A DNA stretch of 64,000 nt from CAYZZU01 sp964483105 (GCA_964483105.1 CAYZZU010000013.1:4834-68833), one strand, 5' to 3'. Shown: positions 51,380 through 61,749, counted from the first letter of the stretch. A program made the numbers and translations. The notes: generated by a model from the letters alone, not told the origin.

Positions 51380-53527
51380 ATGAGACACGAGGGATTGATA
51401 CGTCATCTTTTTGTGATCCTTTCCATAACAGTCCTTTCCATTCCGTTGATCCCGCTTCCTGCGCACCCGGCCGGGAACCCCTCCCATACGACCGATGAAC
51501 GCATCACCATGAACTTCGAGGATACGAACATACGGATCGTTATCAAGTTCATCAGCGAGCTTGTGCACAAGAATTTCCTGATCGATGACAAGGTCAAGGG
51601 AAAGGTCACAATCATCTCTCCGGAAAAAATCACGATCCCCGAGGCGTATCACGTGTTCGAGTCGATTCTCGAGGTCAAGGGATTCACGCTGATCCCGGCC
51701 GGACAGGTGATCAAGATCGTTCCAAGCAACGAAGCCAAGCAGCGGGGAATCGAAACCTTCACCGGAGAAAAGTCCGACTTAGGTGAACGAAGAGACGAGT
51801 TCATCACACGGATCACGCGCCTCCGATATGTCAACGCCGATGAGGTGCTGACGCTGATCCGTCCCCTCTTTTCCAGAAACGGCCATCTCGTCGCCTACAA
51901 ACCGACCAACACCCTGATCATGACCGATCTGGAATCCAATCTCTACCGGATCATGAAGATCATCAACGCACTGGACGTCAAGGGATATCGGGCGCAGCTT
52001 TACGTGGTTCCCTTGAACTACGCCTCGGTCCAGAACGTTTCCGAACAGTTGAACAAGATTCTGGAACAAACAAGCATCAAGACCGCGGTACGCCCCATCC
52101 GAAGGGGCCCCAGAACCCCCTCGCTGGCCCAATCCGGAGTCGCCGGTGTCTCTTCCTCGATCAAGATCATCCCCGACGAAAGGACAAACTCCCTGATCCT
52201 CCTGGCCACCCGGCACGATTACGAAAATATCCTTAAACTGGTTCAAAAACTGGATGTCAAGGCCCCGGAAGGAAAAGGCCGGGTGAACATCTATTACCTG
52301 CAGAACGCCGTCGCCGAAGAGATCGTCTCCGTCCTCAACGAGTTTATCAGCGGCATCAAGACGGGCAAGAAGACCGCGAAGGGACAGGTCAGGCTCCCGA
52401 CCGAAACGGAAATCAAGATTGTAGCCGACAAGGCCACCAACTCCCTGATCATCAACGCGGACCCCCAGGATTATGAACAGATCAAATCGGTGATCCAGAA
52501 GCTCGACATCCCGAGGTCCCAGGTCTTGATCGAAGCCCTGATCATGGAAGTCCGGGGAAGCGACGCCGTTACGCTCGGCGTGGAATGGGAAACTTTCGGA
52601 GGAAAAATCGGAACCGATAATTCCGTGGATCGTCTGGGTTTCGGGGGATCTCTTCCCCAGGGGACCCTTCTCCCGACGATCGGTTCCCTCAACCAGGGGA
52701 CCATTCCCGCATCCACGACCGGATTCAACCTCGGAGTCTTCGGTAACTTCATCGAGTTCAACGGACAGAAGTTCCCCTCCATCTCCGCTCTGATCACCGC
52801 CGTGGCAAGCCGTTCCGATACGAACGTCATCGCCACACCTCAGATCCTGACCATGGACAACGAAGAGGCCCAGATCAAGGTGGGCGAGAACCGTCCGTTT
52901 CTGACACAAGCCCGCACGGGAGAACAGGGGGTGAACGACGTGTTCCAGTCCTTCGACTTCCGGGATGTGGGGGTCACGCTCAAGGTCACACCCCATATCA
53001 GCCAGAACCGTTTCGTCCGGCTGGAACTCTTTCAGGAAATCTCGAATGTCGATGCCCAGGCCACCAAAGGAACCGGGGCCACGGCACCCGTCACAACCAA
53101 ACGTTCCGCTGAAACCACGGTGGTGGTGAAAGACGCTCATACCATCGTCATCGGAGGCCTGATCCAGGACGATGTCACCGACACGACGAGCAAGGTCCCC
53201 TGTCTGGGGGATCTCCCGCTGATCAAGCATCTTTTCCGCTCCACCAGCAACTCCAACACGAAGACCAACCTGATGATCTTTCTGACCCCTCACATCATCA
53301 CCAATCCCCTGGAGGCGGCGAACCTTTCGAACCGGAAACACAACGAATTCAAATCGTACAAGAAATACGAAAGCAAAAAGCCCGATTTGAGGTTCTACGG
53401 CCCAGCCCTACCGGCAAAACCGGCGAAGTCGGAAGCACCGGGGAAGACTCCGGCGGCAAAGCCGGTACCCGGGGTATCCGGGAAGGAACCGGTGAAGACT
53501 CCGGAAAGGATGGAACCCAATCCATGA
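51380..53527 (+). CDS. gspD: Type II secretion outer-membrane secretin GspD
   Basis: 715 residues. Signal peptide (about 1-30), N0 domain (ITMNFEDTNIRIVIKFISEL), N1-N3 repeats (FIARITRLRY-like, LYVVPLNYASVQNVSEQLN, VNIYYLQNAVAEEIVSVLN) and the C-terminal secretin domain (GVTLKVTPHIS, VVKDAHTIVIGGLIQDD). The last 60 residues are a Pro/Ala/Lys-rich tail. It forms the outer-membrane channel. Its stop overlaps gspE by 4 bp. Confidence 0.96.
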   Translation: MRHEGLIRHLFVILSITVLSIPLIPLPAHPAGNPSHTTDERITMNFEDTNIRIVIKFISELVHKNFLIDDKVKGKVTIISPEKITIPEAYHVFESILEVKGFTLIPAGQVIKIVPSNEAKQRGIETFTGEKSDLGERRDEFITRITRLRYVNADEVLTLIRPLFSRNGHLVAYKPTNTLIMTDLESNLYRIMKIINALDVKGYRAQLYVVPLNYASVQNVSEQLNKILEQTSIKTAVRPIRRGPRTPSLAQSGVAGVSSSIKIIPDERTNSLILLATRHDYENILKLVQKLDVKAPEGKGRVNIYYLQNAVAEEIVSVLNEFISGIKTGKKTAKGQVRLPTETEIKIVADKATNSLIINADPQDYEQIKSVIQKLDIPRSQVLIEALIMEVRGSDAVTLGVEWETFGGKIGTDNSVDRLGFGGSLPQGTLLPTIGSLNQGTIPASTTGFNLGVFGNFIEFNGQKFPSISALITAVASRSDTNVIATPQILTMDNEEAQIKVGENRPFLTQARTGEQGVNDVFQSFDFRDVGVTLKVTPHISQNRFVRLELFQEISNVDAQATKGTGATAPVTTKRSAETTVVVKDAHTIVIGGLIQDDVTDTTSKVPCLGDLPLIKHLFRSTSNSNTKTNLMIFLTPHIITNPLEAANLSNRKHNEFKSYKKYESKKPDLRFYGPALPAKPAKSEAPGKTPAAKPVPGVSGKEPVKTPERMEPNP

Positions 53528-55068
53528 AGACGGAATACCGGGATTTCGACCTCCCCTACCTGGAGGAAATCCCCAAACCACAACTGAGTGACGAGACCCT
53601 CGCGAAGATTCCGCGGAGTTACCTCAAACGTTTCATGCTGGTCCCCTTCGGGGAGGATGAAACAGGAATCCGCGTGGCCGTCTCGGATCCGGCCAACCTG
53701 ATTCCCCTGGATGATCTGGGAAAACTCCTTCAGAAAAACGTGGAACCCTGCCTCGCACCCGAGGACCAGATCATCCGGAATATCAATCTTTTCTTTGGAG
53801 GCGCCACCGGCACGGCTGAAAGCGTTATCGATGATCTCTCCGGGCAGGAATATGAAAACATCGCGGAGGAATTGGACGAAGTTCAGGATCTGCTTGACGC
53901 GGAAACGGACGCGCCGATCATCAAGTTGATCAATCTGATCCTGTTCCAGGCCGTGGAATCCCGCGCCAGCGACATCCACATCGAACCCTATGAGAAGGAT
54001 ATGCTGGTCCGCTTCCGGATCGACGGGGTCCTCTACGAACGGCTTCAACCTCCCAAACGTTTCCAGTCGGCCCTGATCTCCCGGATCAAGATCATGGCCA
54101 ATCTGAACATCGCGGAGAAGCGTCTTCCCCAGGACGGACGGATCAAGATCAAAATCTCCAACAAGGAGGTGGATATCCGGGTCTCCATCCTCCCCACGGC
54201 CTTTGGAGAACGGGTGGTGCTCCGTCTCCTGGACAAAAACGCCACCATCTTCGATCTGGAGGATATCGGTCTGTCGGAGTCCCATTACCAACAGATCTCC
54301 CGACTCATCCGGAAGAGTCACGGCATTCTCCTGGTCACGGGCCCCACGGGGAGCGGCAAGAGTACCACCCTGTACGCCGCCCTGAACAAGATCAACTCTC
54401 CGGACAAGAACATCCTGACTACCGAAGATCCAATTGAATACCAGATTAAGGGGATCGGCCAGATCCAGGTCAACCCCAAGATCGATCTGACTTTCGCGCG
54501 AACCCTCAGATCCATTCTCCGTCAGGATCCGGACGTGATCATGATCGGAGAAATTCGGGATCTGGAAACAGCGGAGATCGCGATCCAGGCCTCTCTGACC
54601 GGCCACCTGGTCTTTTCCACCCTGCATACCAACGACGCAGCCGGAGCCATGACGCGGCTCATCGATATGGGGATCGAACCCTTTCTGGTCTCCTCTTCAC
54701 TGCTGGGGGTCCTGGCACAACGACTGGTCAGAAAAATCTGTCCCGAATGCAGAGTATCCTATACACCGTCCGCGGCCGAGCTGGAGGAATTGGGACTGGA
54801 GCCTTCCACGATCCGGACTCCCCGCTTTTATCACGGGAAGGGATGTGACCACTGTTATCAAACCGGTTACCACGGACGGACCGGGATCTACGAACTGCTC
54901 CTGACTTCGGACAGAATCACCAAACTCATTCTCCAGAACTTTGATTCCAACCTGATCCGGGAGGAGGCCGTCAGGGAAGGAATGAAAACACTCCGACAGA
55001 ACGGAGCCGTCAAGGTTCTTCAGGGAATCACAACGATCGAGGAAGTCCTCCGGGTCACGCAGGAGTAA
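53524..55068 (+). CDS. gspE: Type II secretion ATPase GspE
   Basis: 514 residues. N-terminal GspE domains (1-135), then the ATPase: Walker A GPTGSGKSTTLYAAL (about 273), Asp box, Walker B MIGEIRDLETAEIA and the His box TLHTNDAAGAMTRL. The zinc-type CPEC...CDHC tetracysteine module is intact near residue 400-445. It drives pseudopilus assembly in the cytoplasm. Overlaps gspD (ATGA). Confidence 0.97.
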   Translation: MKTEYRDFDLPYLEEIPKPQLSDETLAKIPRSYLKRFMLVPFGEDETGIRVAVSDPANLIPLDDLGKLLQKNVEPCLAPEDQIIRNINLFFGGATGTAESVIDDLSGQEYENIAEELDEVQDLLDAETDAPIIKLINLILFQAVESRASDIHIEPYEKDMLVRFRIDGVLYERLQPPKRFQSALISRIKIMANLNIAEKRLPQDGRIKIKISNKEVDIRVSILPTAFGERVVLRLLDKNATIFDLEDIGLSESHYQQISRLIRKSHGILLVTGPTGSGKSTTLYAALNKINSPDKNILTTEDPIEYQIKGIGQIQVNPKIDLTFARTLRSILRQDPDVIMIGEIRDLETAEIAIQASLTGHLVFSTLHTNDAAGAMTRLIDMGIEPFLVSSSLLGVLAQRLVRKICPECRVSYTPSAAELEELGLEPSTIRTPRFYHGKGCDHCYQTGYHGRTGIYELLLTSDRITKLILQNFDSNLIREEAVREGMKTLRQNGAVKVLQGITTIEEVLRVTQE

Positions 55069-55133
55069 CACCGTCATCTGGAAATTGAGAGTTGAGAACT
55101 AAATGCTGACAGTGGAATCGTAACCAAAACCCC

Positions 55134-56354
55134 ATGCCTGTTTACGAATACAAGGCCTTTAACAAAAAAGGGAAATCCGTCAGCGGCATCATCGATGCGG
55201 ATTCCGGTCAGGAGGCGCGGTCCAAACTCCGGGAACAGGAGATCTTCATTACGGAGCTGGAAGAAACCGCGGCCGCCCAGGAGAAAAGACGAAGCAGCAG
55301 TACCATCCTCTTTCTCTCCCGGGTCCGTCCCCTGGAGATCTCCATCATGGTCCGGCAGCTTTCCACGCTTTTAAACGCCGGAATTCCACTGGTCGAGGCA
55401 CTCTCCGCGGTCATTGAGCAGAGCGATAACCGCGCCCTCGAGAAGGTCCTCTCGCAAGTACGGGAATCGGTCCGGGAAGGAATGAGCTTCGCCGACTCCC
55501 TGTCCAGGCATCCACGAACCTTCTCCAATCTGATGGTCAATATGATCCGCTCGGGAGAGGGAAGCGGATCCCTGGAGATCGTCCTGCTCCGTCTGGCGGA
55601 TTTTCTGGAACAGCAGGTGGAGCTGAAGAGGAAGGTCCTCTCCGCATTGATCTACCCGAGCGTAACGATTTCCGTGGCCCTGATTGTGCTCCTGTTCCTG
55701 CTCACCTACGTGGTGCCATCGGTCACGAAGATTTTTTCCGACATGCAGCAGTCCCTTCCCCTCCCCACGGCTCTTCTGATCCGGGTCAGCCGTTTCACCC
55801 AGTCCTACTGGTGGCTTTTTCTCCTCCTGGTCCTGGCCGGCGTCTCCGGGATCAAGGCCTACACAAAAACAGAGAGAGGACGGATCCGGTTCGACCGACT
55901 CAAGTTGAAGATGCCGCTTTTCGGATCCCTGATCCGGAAAATCGCCATCACCCGCTTCTCCAGAACACTCGGAACCCTGCTGAAAAACGGGGTTCCCCTC
56001 CTCCACGCCCTTGAGATCGTCAAGAACGTGGTAGGCAACAAGATCCTGGAGGCAACCATTGAGGATGCCCGCACCCATATCGGAGAAGGATCCTCCATTC
56101 ATGAACCGCTGAAGCGAAGCGGGGTCTTCCCGCCCATTGTAATCCATATGATCTACGTCGGAGAAAAGAGCGGTACCCTGGAGGAGATGCTCAACAAGGT
56201 GGCGGATTCGGCCGACAACGAGATCGACACGACCATCAACGCCCTGACATCGCTTTTGGAACCGATCATGATCGTGGGACTGGCAGTGGTGGTGGGATTC
56301 ATTGTTATCTCCATCCTGCTCCCGATCTTTGAAATCAACCAACTCATTCACTGA
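55134..56354 (+). CDS. gspF: Type II secretion inner-membrane platform protein GspF
   Basis: 406 residues with two tandem T2SSF domains (about 70-195 and 270-395) and three membrane helices (about 170-195, 220-240, 375-400). MPVYEYKAFNKKGKSVSG is the family N-terminus. It contacts GspE and GspL. The 65-bp gap to gspE carries a GAGAGTTGAGAACT-type short repeat and no strong ribosome site. Confidence 0.95.
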   Translation: MPVYEYKAFNKKGKSVSGIIDADSGQEARSKLREQEIFITELEETAAAQEKRRSSSTILFLSRVRPLEISIMVRQLSTLLNAGIPLVEALSAVIEQSDNRALEKVLSQVRESVREGMSFADSLSRHPRTFSNLMVNMIRSGEGSGSLEIVLLRLADFLEQQVELKRKVLSALIYPSVTISVALIVLLFLLTYVVPSVTKIFSDMQQSLPLPTALLIRVSRFTQSYWWLFLLLVLAGVSGIKAYTKTERGRIRFDRLKLKMPLFGSLIRKIAITRFSRTLGTLLKNGVPLLHALEIVKNVVGNKILEATIEDARTHIGEGSSIHEPLKRSGVFPPIVIHMIYVGEKSGTLEEMLNKVADSADNEIDTTINALTSLLEPIMIVGLAVVVGFIVISILLPIFEINQLIH

Positions 56355-56376
56355 ACACGCAAAGGAGGTCTTTCCG

Positions 56377-56868
56377 ATGCCATGCCTGAATCATTCCCCA
56401 AGGAAGCAAAAAGAAAAACGAATTCGACCGGACTGTGGCCGTGAAACAGGGTTTACTCTGATCGAACTGCTCGTCGTACTGGTCATCCTTTCCGTACTCG
56501 CCACGATCATCGGCCCCAAGCTCTTCGGACGGACCGAGGAGGCACGCCGCACCGCCGCCATCGCACAGATCCGAAACATTGAAAGCGCCCTGGCTCTCTA
56601 CGAAAGGGATAACGGAACCTTCCCGACCACGGAACAGGGACTCCAGGCGCTGGTTGAAAAACCAACCACCGAACCGATCCCCCAAAACTGGCATGAGGGG
56701 GGATACCTGGAGAAGGGGAAGGTCCCCCCGGATCCCTGGGGTAACCCCTATATCTATCTCTCTCCGGGAATACACAACAAGGAGTACGATCTGGAGTCCT
56801 ACGGCGCCGACCGGGAAGACGGCGGAGAAGGAAAATATGCGGATATTGAAAGCTGGAATCTTGAATGA
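56377..56868 (+). CDS. gspG: Major pseudopilin GspG
   Basis: 163 residues from ATG 56377 with AAAGGAGG upstream. A longer-than-usual 23-residue basic leader ends at the prepilin peptidase site ETG^FTLIELLVVL, with Glu at +5. The C-terminal YPTTEQGLQALV-like FPTTEQGLQALVEKP and DPWGNPYIYLSPG motifs are classic GspG, including a calcium-binding loop region. Main subunit of the pseudopilus. No prepilin peptidase gene is in this window. Confidence 0.95.
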   Translation: MPCLNHSPRKQKEKRIRPDCGRETGFTLIELLVVLVILSVLATIIGPKLFGRTEEARRTAAIAQIRNIESALALYERDNGTFPTTEQGLQALVEKPTTEPIPQNWHEGGYLEKGKVPPDPWGNPYIYLSPGIHNKEYDLESYGADREDGGEGKYADIESWNLE

Positions 56869-57431
56869 GAACTTTTTGCATGTCCATGAATCAAGACCGG
56901 CGGGGATTCACCCTGATTGAACTGACCGTAACCCTGCTGATCATCACGATCATTCTGGCAATTACCCTTCCGAAGATCGGGAATGCGATCTTCTCGTCCG
57001 ACCTGAATCACTCCGTACGGCAGCTCCGGGCCCTTCTCTCCGTCGCCAGGAACAACGCAATTCTGGAAAGGGTTCCGCGAAGAATCGTCTGCGACATTCC
57101 GAAGGGTGAGATTCGTATCGAACGGGAAATCCGGAAACAAAACGATGATCAGGACACGGTCCGTTATGAAAGGGACCGTTCCGTCCTGATCCATACCTTC
57201 CGGCTTCCGGCGGGAGTGAAAATCGAGGATGTCATCACCGAAACCGGGGAAAAGGAACTGAACGGAATCGCCACTCTACGGATCGGCGTCAACGGCACCA
57301 TCGCGGGCAACCTGATTCATCTGAAGAAAAAAGGCGAACCGGTTACCCTGAAAATCAATCCATTAACCGGTCGGGTAACGATCGAAAAAGGATACATCGA
57401 GGAGTACAGGATTGCGCAACAGAACGGATAG
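56865..57431 (+). CDS. gspH: Minor pseudopilin GspH
   Basis: 188 residues; ATG overlaps the gspG stop (ATGA), though an ATG seven codons later (MNQDRRG) is an equal candidate. Prepilin site DRRG^FTLIELTVTLLI with Glu +5. The C-terminal region has the GspH-like beta pattern (LNGIATLRIGVNGTIAG). It is part of the pseudopilus tip complex with I, J and K. Followed by an overlapping TTG start for gspI. Confidence 0.86.
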   Translation: MRTFCMSMNQDRRGFTLIELTVTLLIITIILAITLPKIGNAIFSSDLNHSVRQLRALLSVARNNAILERVPRRIVCDIPKGEIRIEREIRKQNDDQDTVRYERDRSVLIHTFRLPAGVKIEDVITETGEKELNGIATLRIGVNGTIAGNLIHLKKKGEPVTLKINPLTGRVTIEKGYIEEYRIAQQNG

Positions 57432-57801
57432 GGGGTTCACCCTCCTGGAGGTTATCTTCGCCGTAGCCATTTTGGGAATCGGCCTGGTGACCATCCTCGG
57501 ACTCGAAATCAAGACCATCGGACTTCAGCGTTCTTCCAATCGAATGATCCAGGCCACCCTGCTGGCCCAGGCAAAACTGACCGAAAAGATCATGGAAATC
57601 AGCGAACAGACCTCGCCCACTCTCTACTATGAAGAGGGAGATTTCGATCAGGGACCGGAAGGGTACCACTGGGAGTACACCCTCTCCACCACGGAGGCCG
57701 ATACCCTGTACCGGATCGACTTGATGGTCACATGGGACCCGGAAGACAAGAAGAACCATTCGGTCAGACTGGAAAGTTTTGTCAACGTGAGGTCTTCATG
57801 A
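57412..57801 (+). CDS. gspI: Minor pseudopilin GspI
   Basis: 129 residues with TTG start at 57412 (GAGGAG upstream) overlapping gspH by 20 bp. Prepilin motif TDRG^FTLLEVIFAVAILGIG. Length is usual for GspI (about 120). It forms the tip complex core with GspJ. Its stop overlaps the gspJ ATG. Confidence 0.92.
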   Translation: MRNRTDRGFTLLEVIFAVAILGIGLVTILGLEIKTIGLQRSSNRMIQATLLAQAKLTEKIMEISEQTSPTLYYEEGDFDQGPEGYHWEYTLSTTEADTLYRIDLMVTWDPEDKKNHSVRLESFVNVRSS

Positions 57802-58433
57802 AGAAGTTTCACGACTCCCAGGAGGGATTAACCCTCCTGGAGGTCCTGGTCGCCGTCGCCATCCTCTCCATCATTCTCGGAGTCATCTACTCCTCCTTTC
57901 TGGGGTCCTCGCGGACCATTTCCAGACTGGAAGCGAACGAAGATGTCTATCAGACCGCGCAGCCTCTTCTGGCAATGCTCACCCGGGAACTGAGAGGTGC
58001 GTATTTTGATCCGGTCCACGTCACGGGTTTGATCGGAACCGATGGGGAAGCCGACGGAACCCCGGCGGACACACTGAATTTCCTCACCACGTCCTATCCA
58101 CGAGAAAGAAACAGCCGCACGGAAGAAATGGCTGAGATCGGTTATTTTTTCGACGTCGATTCATTGACGGGGAAGAAGCGGCTCATGAAGAGCGTGGACG
58201 CTACGGTGGACTTCGATTTCCAATCGGGAGGCAAGATTTTCCTCTTGACCGACCAGGTGAACGGACTGGATCTTTCCTACTTCGACAAGTCAAAACAGGA
58301 GTGGGTGAACGGATGGGACACGGCCAAACGAAGGCGCCTTCCCGACCTGATCCGGGTGGAACTTTCCGTACTGGACGGAAAGGATCACCCGATCGTTTTC
58401 AAAACGGAAATCCAACCCATGGTAGTGCAATGA
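57798..58433 (+). CDS. gspJ: Minor pseudopilin GspJ
   Basis: 211 residues from ATG 57798, overlapping gspI by 4 bp. Prepilin motif SQEG^LTLLEVLVAVAIL, with Leu rather than Phe at +1. The C-terminal domain contains the PLLAMLTRELRGAYFDP helix typical of GspJ. Tip complex subunit. Overlaps gspK by 4 bp. Confidence 0.92.
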   Translation: MKKFHDSQEGLTLLEVLVAVAILSIILGVIYSSFLGSSRTISRLEANEDVYQTAQPLLAMLTRELRGAYFDPVHVTGLIGTDGEADGTPADTLNFLTTSYPRERNSRTEEMAEIGYFFDVDSLTGKKRLMKSVDATVDFDFQSGGKIFLLTDQVNGLDLSYFDKSKQEWVNGWDTAKRRRLPDLIRVELSVLDGKDHPIVFKTEIQPMVVQ

Positions 58434-59395
58434 ACATCAGCCGGAGAAGAATTCAGGCCGGAGAAGACGGGTTCGTCCTGATCCTGGTCCTTCTCGTCAC
58501 CGGCGCCCTGGCGGCCCTGATTCTTGACCTGAATTATACCACGCGGGTCAACCTCCATCTGGCGGAGAATTTCCGGGACGAAACGCGGGCCTTCTTCCTG
58601 AGCCGGGGGGCGGTGGAGGCGGCGAAGACCCTGCTTCTGAAGGACGGAGACTTCAACTACGACGATCCGGAAAGCAAAGACGATATCATCTGGTCCACCC
58701 CGAACCGCCATGAAGAAGAGGGAGGGAAAATATCCATCGAACTGACGATCCATCCGGAGGACGGAAAGATCTGGATCAACGACACGAAACGGATTTTCCG
58801 GGATCCCCAGCCCCCAAACGGAACTCTCCCCCCCCTGTTGACCAATCTCCGGGAGATCCTTGACCTTCCGGACAATGAAATCTTTGACTCGATCCAGGAC
58901 TGGATCGATCGGGACGACCAGGTCTTCGAAGGCGATGGCGCGGAAAACGACTATTACCAGTCCCTGGATCCACCGTACAGCATCCGGAACGGAAAGCTCT
59001 CGGATCTCTCCGAGCTCCTTCTCGTCAAAGGAGTCGACGACGCGCTCTATTTCGGGGGAGGCCCGGAACAAGCCAAAGGGCTGAAAGACCTTTTCACCTT
59101 GTACAGTAACGGGATCATCAATGTTAATGCCGCGCCCCACGCAGTCCTGGCCGCGCTCATGGACGAAACCGAGGCGCTGGACATCGAAGAGAACCGTCCC
59201 ATCCGTGAAAAACAGGAAATCCCGGGCTACAGCACACTCCCTGCCCATGTACGAAACATGATCGGCGTCTCTTCCACCTATTTCTCTGCGACAATCTCCG
59301 TCCGTGTCTACAAGGTGCGCAAACGGGCCCTTGCAATCTTGAAAAGAGAAACAAATCATGATAGGGTGAGTCTCGTGTACTGGAGAGAGGAATAA
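58430..59395 (+). CDS. gspK: Atypical minor pseudopilin GspK
   Basis: 321 residues from ATG 58430. The hydrophobic N-terminus GEDG^FVLILVLLVTGALA lacks the +5 Glu, as is characteristic of GspK, which caps the pseudopilus. A large alpha domain with GspK signatures follows (FDSIQDWIDRDDQ, LYSNGIINVNAAPHAVLAAL). Two bp separate its stop from the gspL start. Confidence 0.93.
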   Translation: MNISRRRIQAGEDGFVLILVLLVTGALAALILDLNYTTRVNLHLAENFRDETRAFFLSRGAVEAAKTLLLKDGDFNYDDPESKDDIIWSTPNRHEEEGGKISIELTIHPEDGKIWINDTKRIFRDPQPPNGTLPPLLTNLREILDLPDNEIFDSIQDWIDRDDQVFEGDGAENDYYQSLDPPYSIRNGKLSDLSELLLVKGVDDALYFGGGPEQAKGLKDLFTLYSNGIINVNAAPHAVLAALMDETEALDIEENRPIREKQEIPGYSTLPAHVRNMIGVSSTYFSATISVRVYKVRKRALAILKRETNHDRVSLVYWREE

Positions 59396-59397
59396 CC

Positions 59398-60939
59398 ATG
59401 GCACGAATCATCACAGCGGTCGAAATTTCGGAATTCGGAATTCAGGCGGTGGAGGTCGCGGCGCAGCACAAAAAGCTCACGATTCTCCGTTTTCTGGAGA
59501 AGCCGATCCGGGAAGAGGAGCTGAGTCCCGACAAGCTGTCGCTCTTTTTTTCCGAACACAACCTTCACAGGGAGGAGGTAATCACCTCCGTTCCCGGAGA
59601 GATGCTGATCACCCGCAGGATTTCCATCCCCTTCCAGGAGAAATCCAAGATCGACAAGACCCTCCCCTACGAAGTGGAACCTCTCGTTCCCTTCCCCGTC
59701 GCGGATCTCGAACTCGGATATCAGATCCTGGACCAGCAGGGAAAGTCCAGCGACATCCTGGTCTACGCACTCCCGAGGTCTCTGCTGGACCAGCGGACCG
59801 CCCTGTTCGAATCGGCTGGAATCCCGCTCCGGATGATCACGGTTTCCTCTCTCGCCGCGGTGAATTCCCTGTTCCAGGCACAGCCGGATCTCCGGCAGGG
59901 CTCCTTCACGCATCTGCACATCGCGGCACGGTTCAGCATTCTGTCGATCTATGAAAAGGGAATCTTGAACCATCTTCAGCGACTCGGCTTCCACGTGGAT
60001 TCCCTGTACCAGACCCTCTTGAGAAAAACAGGCCTTGACTCCATCGCCCGGCTTGACGAAATCCCGGAGGCCCCCTCTTCAGGCTCCGGATCCATCCTGC
60101 CGATTTTGCAGGAAGGCGCCTCCGAACTGGTCCGACAAATCAAAAAAGGACTGCAGGCCTACCGTCTGCACACCCAAAGGGCTCCTTCCGGGTTCCTCCT
60201 CGTCACCGGAACGGTACCGGGAATCCGGCTGTTCCCTCCCCTCCTTGAGGCGGAACTTTCCATGCAGTCCCTGGTACCCGATTCACTCCCTCCCTTTTCG
60301 CACTCCCTGCAGAATCCCGGAAAGGTGCAGCGACTTCATGCACCTCTCGGAGGCATCCTGATGCAGTGGGGGAGAGACAGCGTCAACGGTGTCTTCCGAA
60401 AGAAGAAACACAGTCTCCTTTCAAGAATCAGGGAGTCACGGCGGGAACTACGGTATGCCGCAATCATCCTGGTCATCCTGTGCATCGGGAGTTTTGCCGA
60501 CTTTGTCGCGGGAATTCAGGCCAAGGAATTCCGTTATCTCGCGATCCGGAAGGAAATGCGGAAAATCTTCACGGAAACCTTCCCCAACGTGAAAAACGTG
60601 GTCAACGAACTGGCGCAGATGAAGCTCCAGATGAAGGATATCGAGAAACAGAATGATATCTTCCGGAATGTCTTCGGTGAGAAACCGTCTCCCCTGGAAA
60701 TTCTGAATGAGCTCAGTGTCCGGATTCCGGACAAAACAGAACTCCGGATCACGGACTTCACACTCGACGAGAAGTCCGTCCGGTTCATTGGATGGACGGA
60801 CTCCTTCAACTCCGTAAACCGGATCGAGCAGCAGTTGAAAGCCTCGGACCTCCTCGGGACCGTAAAGGTCAGTAACGCCAAGGTTGGGAAAAACAAAAGC
60901 CAGGTCAATTTTCAGATGACGATGACCTTCAGAAAATAA
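59398..60939 (+). CDS. gspL: Type II secretion protein GspL (PilM/PilN-like)
   Basis: 513 residues. The cytoplasmic actin-like part (about 1-330: ITAVEISEFGIQAVEV, TSVPGEMLITRRISIPF, DKTLPYEVEPLVPFPV) resembles PilM and binds GspE. One membrane helix (about 352-370) follows, then a ferredoxin-like periplasmic domain (ELRITDFTLDEKSVRFIGW). Length is longer than E. coli GspL (about 390) and suggests a PilM-like form. Followed by parA and gspM. Confidence 0.88.
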   Translation: MARIITAVEISEFGIQAVEVAAQHKKLTILRFLEKPIREEELSPDKLSLFFSEHNLHREEVITSVPGEMLITRRISIPFQEKSKIDKTLPYEVEPLVPFPVADLELGYQILDQQGKSSDILVYALPRSLLDQRTALFESAGIPLRMITVSSLAAVNSLFQAQPDLRQGSFTHLHIAARFSILSIYEKGILNHLQRLGFHVDSLYQTLLRKTGLDSIARLDEIPEAPSSGSGSILPILQEGASELVRQIKKGLQAYRLHTQRAPSGFLLVTGTVPGIRLFPPLLEAELSMQSLVPDSLPPFSHSLQNPGKVQRLHAPLGGILMQWGRDSVNGVFRKKKHSLLSRIRESRRELRYAAIILVILCIGSFADFVAGIQAKEFRYLAIRKEMRKIFTETFPNVKNVVNELAQMKLQMKDIEKQNDIFRNVFGEKPSPLEILNELSVRIPDKTELRITDFTLDEKSVRFIGWTDSFNSVNRIEQQLKASDLLGTVKVSNAKVGKNKSQVNFQMTMTFRK

Positions 60940-60987
60940 GAGGACCCATCACATTGGAAATCGTTTCAGCAACGCAGAAGTGGATCG

Positions 60988-61749
60988 ATGAAAATTATCT
61001 CCGTGATCAACCAAAAAGGAGGAATCGGTAAAACCACGACGGCCATCAATCTATCCGCCTGCCTGTCCGAACTGGGTCAGAAAGTCCTTTTGATCGATAT
61101 GGATTCACAGGCCAATGCCAGCATCGGGCTGGACGTGGATCCCGACAAGCTGGATAAGACGGTTTATAACCTTCTGGTCGACGAGCGGACCCGCATCGAA
61201 GACGTCCTTTTAAAGACGGATCTTAAGAATCTGGATCTGATCCCGGCCCACATGGACCTGGCCGGATGCGAGGTTCAGCTTGCGGGAAGTCCTTCCAGAC
61301 CGTACCGGTTGAGAAACGCGCTGGAAGGAATCCGCAAAGAATATGACTTCGCCATCATCGACTGCCCCCCATCCCTGGGAGTACTGAGCTTGAACGCCCT
61401 TCTGGCGTCCTCTCACATGATTATTCCCACGGAGGCCAAGTTCTATGCCATCAAGGGACTGGACATGCTCAACACAATGATCCGGACCCTGTTTGACCAG
61501 TTGGGCCACCGGATTCAACTGATGGGTGTTCTGATTACCATGTTTGATAAACGGACGTCCCTGAACCGGATTTTTTATCACGAAATTCAGGAAATTTTCG
61601 CGGAAAAACTTTTTACGACATTGATCCCGAGGAATGTGACTCTGAGCGAAGCGGAACTCTACCGCAAACCGATCATCAAATACGCGGCCAATTCAACCGG
61701 TGCGCTGCATTACAGGCATCTGGCCATTGAGGTACTCTTTCATGAGTGA
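60988..61749 (+). CDS. ParA/MinD-family ATPase embedded in the gsp operon
   Basis: 253 residues. Deviant Walker A KGGIGKTTTAINLSACL (residues 10-26) with the signature first Lys, Walker A' (LLIDMDSQANASIGL) and Walker B (AIIDCPPSLGVLSLNALL). ParA ATPases position plasmids, chromosomes or protein machines by dynamic binding to DNA. No parB gene or parS site is adjacent; instead it overlaps gspM by 8 bp, so a role in placing or counting secretion machines is plausible (inference). Confidence 0.93.
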   Translation: MKIISVINQKGGIGKTTTAINLSACLSELGQKVLLIDMDSQANASIGLDVDPDKLDKTVYNLLVDERTRIEDVLLKTDLKNLDLIPAHMDLAGCEVQLAGSPSRPYRLRNALEGIRKEYDFAIIDCPPSLGVLSLNALLASSHMIIPTEAKFYAIKGLDMLNTMIRTLFDQLGHRIQLMGVLITMFDKRTSLNRIFYHEIQEIFAEKLFTTLIPRNVTLSEAELYRKPIIKYAANSTGALHYRHLAIEVLFHE